The translations under genes were made by a program, and so were the position numbers. The notes under the pieces were generated by a model that worked only from the letters and a program-made list of their open reading frames with translations, made no database searches and was not told where the DNA came from. 13,866 nucleotides of DNA from Candidatus Bathyarchaeota archaeon (GTDB taxonomy: Archaea > Thermoproteota > Bathyarchaeia > Bathyarchaeales > DTEX01): positions 1 through 13,866 of the forward strand of contig PIYJ01000021.1 in assembly GCA_003601725.1 (NCBI GenBank), read 5' to 3'. Positions within the stretch are counted from its first letter, which is position 1; every line of letters begins with the position of its first letter. This document shows, one piece after another, positions 13,337 to 13,866 of the stretch.

Positions 13337-13364
13337 AACTTCAAATAGACACTTGAAGCATTGA

Positions 13365-13370
13365 TTTAAA
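13365..13370 (-). promoter_or_regulatory. TATA-like element for the membrane protein gene
   Basis: TTTAAA, preceded by AGC on the minus strand, is centred 31.5 bp before the ATG at 13336. This predicts a leader of only about 5 nt, so the gene may be transcribed separately from the phosphodiesterase. Confidence 0.4.
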
Positions 13371-13407
13371 GCTTACTGGATTCCCGAATTTCGAGCTGAG
13401 ACCTGCC

Positions 13408-13866
13408 TTAGATTGGAAGAATAGTTACATCCATAGTGCTCGTATCCAGCACTCCGATAGTTGCTTTTCCACTGAGATACCCGCAAGCTTCCCCGGGGTT
13501 TATCGCTAAAACTCCGTTTTCTCTTTTGACTTCTGACCGGTGGGTATGCCCGTAAACCACGACGTTGTAAGATCTTGCATTTAAGAGGGATCTGAGGAGC
13601 TCCGTTTCTTCCCCGTGGAGAAGAGCGATCTTTAAGCCGTCAACTTGGATCTCTGCGAATCTACCGCGGATTTCGATGCCTATCTCGTTAAAGTTTCTTC
13701 GCAGAAGTTCCTTCTCAGCATCGTTATTTCCAAAGACCCCTATCATCTTTGCTTTTAAAGGTTTAAATCTGTAAGCCGCAAATGGGGCGCTGTAGTCTCC
13801 TGCGTGAAGCACAAGTTCAACTTCTTCTTCGTTCATCTTTCTAACGGCCTTGTCGATAAAAGGCAG
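13408..13866 (-). CDS. MJ0936/YfcE-type metallophosphoesterase (5' end outside window)
   Basis: This is a calcineurin-like phosphodiesterase of the small MJ0936/YfcE family, which hydrolyses phosphodiesters with a two-metal centre. The frame stays open to the window edge: LPFIDKAVRK precedes the internal ATG at 13836. That internal ATG is not the true start, because the obligatory first motif (DTHDN, just before LP in this family) is still missing, so about 12-15 residues lie outside. Visible motifs counted from the internal Met are HAGDY (D14), FGNND (N37), LLHGE (H74) and YGHTHRSE (H97, H99). All metal ligands except those of the missing N-terminus are present. It ends with TAA at 13408 and precedes the membrane protein gene on the same strand. 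Confidence 0.9.
   Translation of the reverse strand: MPFIDKAVRKMNEEEVELVLHAGDYSAPFAAYRFKPLKAKMIGVFGNNDAEKELLRRNFNEIGIEIRGRFAEIQVDGLKIALLHGEETELLRSLLNARSYNVVVYGHTHRSEVKRENGVLAINPGEACGYLSGKATIGVLDTSTMDVTILPI

Noticed and set aside
1..13866. CRISPR array, insertion sequence, prophage or toxin-antitoxin/defence cluster
   Set aside because: No regularly spaced repeats, transposase, integrase or defence genes were seen; nearly all the sequence is housekeeping-type coding DNA.

Overview
The window looks like ordinary chromosomal sequence from an archaeon. Evidence: archaeal-type translation and tRNA genes (SepRS, TrmY, an archaeal-type TyrRS), an archaeal ThiD-ThiN fusion, a membrane-anchored Lon-type protease without an ATPase, AT-rich TATA-like elements about 25-30 bp before several start codons, few strong Shine-Dalgarno sites, and frequent GTG/TTG starts. 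SepRS (O-phosphoserine--tRNA ligase) restricts the source to lineages with tRNA-dependent cysteine synthesis: methanogens, Archaeoglobus relatives and some uncultured groups such as Bathyarchaeia. I cannot fix the taxon from the sequence alone. Coding density is high, strands alternate, and no intergenic gap exceeds about 175 bp. I see no mobile elements, CRISPR array, rRNA or tRNA genes.

Layout: (1-389, +) the C-terminal end of a thiamine-diphosphate enzyme cut by the window edge. (561-1439, +) a membrane-anchored S16 protease, converging on (1548-1948, -) a PPC/DUF296 gene broken by a frameshift. That gene lies 37 bp behind (1986-2843, -) a D-tagatose/D-psicose 3-epimerase-type sugar isomerase with a near-ideal leaderless promoter. 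(2954-4042, -) TyrRS is divergent from (4186-4707, +) a zinc-ribbon/RDD membrane protein. (4732-5505, -) a Nif3-like protein is divergent from (5611-6201, +) TrmY, which is followed by (6248-7291, +) an isocitrate/isopropylmalate-type dehydrogenase. (7311-9441, -) is a two-gene unit of a flavodoxin-fold protein and ThiD-ThiN, 4 bp apart. It is divergent from (9608-11850, +) a translin-family protein and SepRS overlapping by ATGA, followed by (11902-12582, +) endonuclease V. The right end holds (12626-13336, -) an unrecognised membrane protein and (13408-13866, -) an MJ0936/YfcE-type phosphodiesterase cut by the window edge.

Functionally the window is rich in RNA metabolism: TyrRS, TrmY (tRNA position 54 modification), a translin with Trax-type nuclease residues, SepRS and endonuclease V. 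Cofactor and central metabolism genes sit between them: thiamine synthesis, the decarboxylating dehydrogenase, a ThDP enzyme and the sugar epimerase. The most interesting arrangement is the overlapping translin-SepRS pair, whose promoter carries a 19-bp near-perfect dyad between the TATA box and the predicted transcription start. The clearest anomaly is the frameshift in the PPC-domain gene. I found no convincing evidence of an entirely new multi-gene system; the candidates are given as testable hypotheses.
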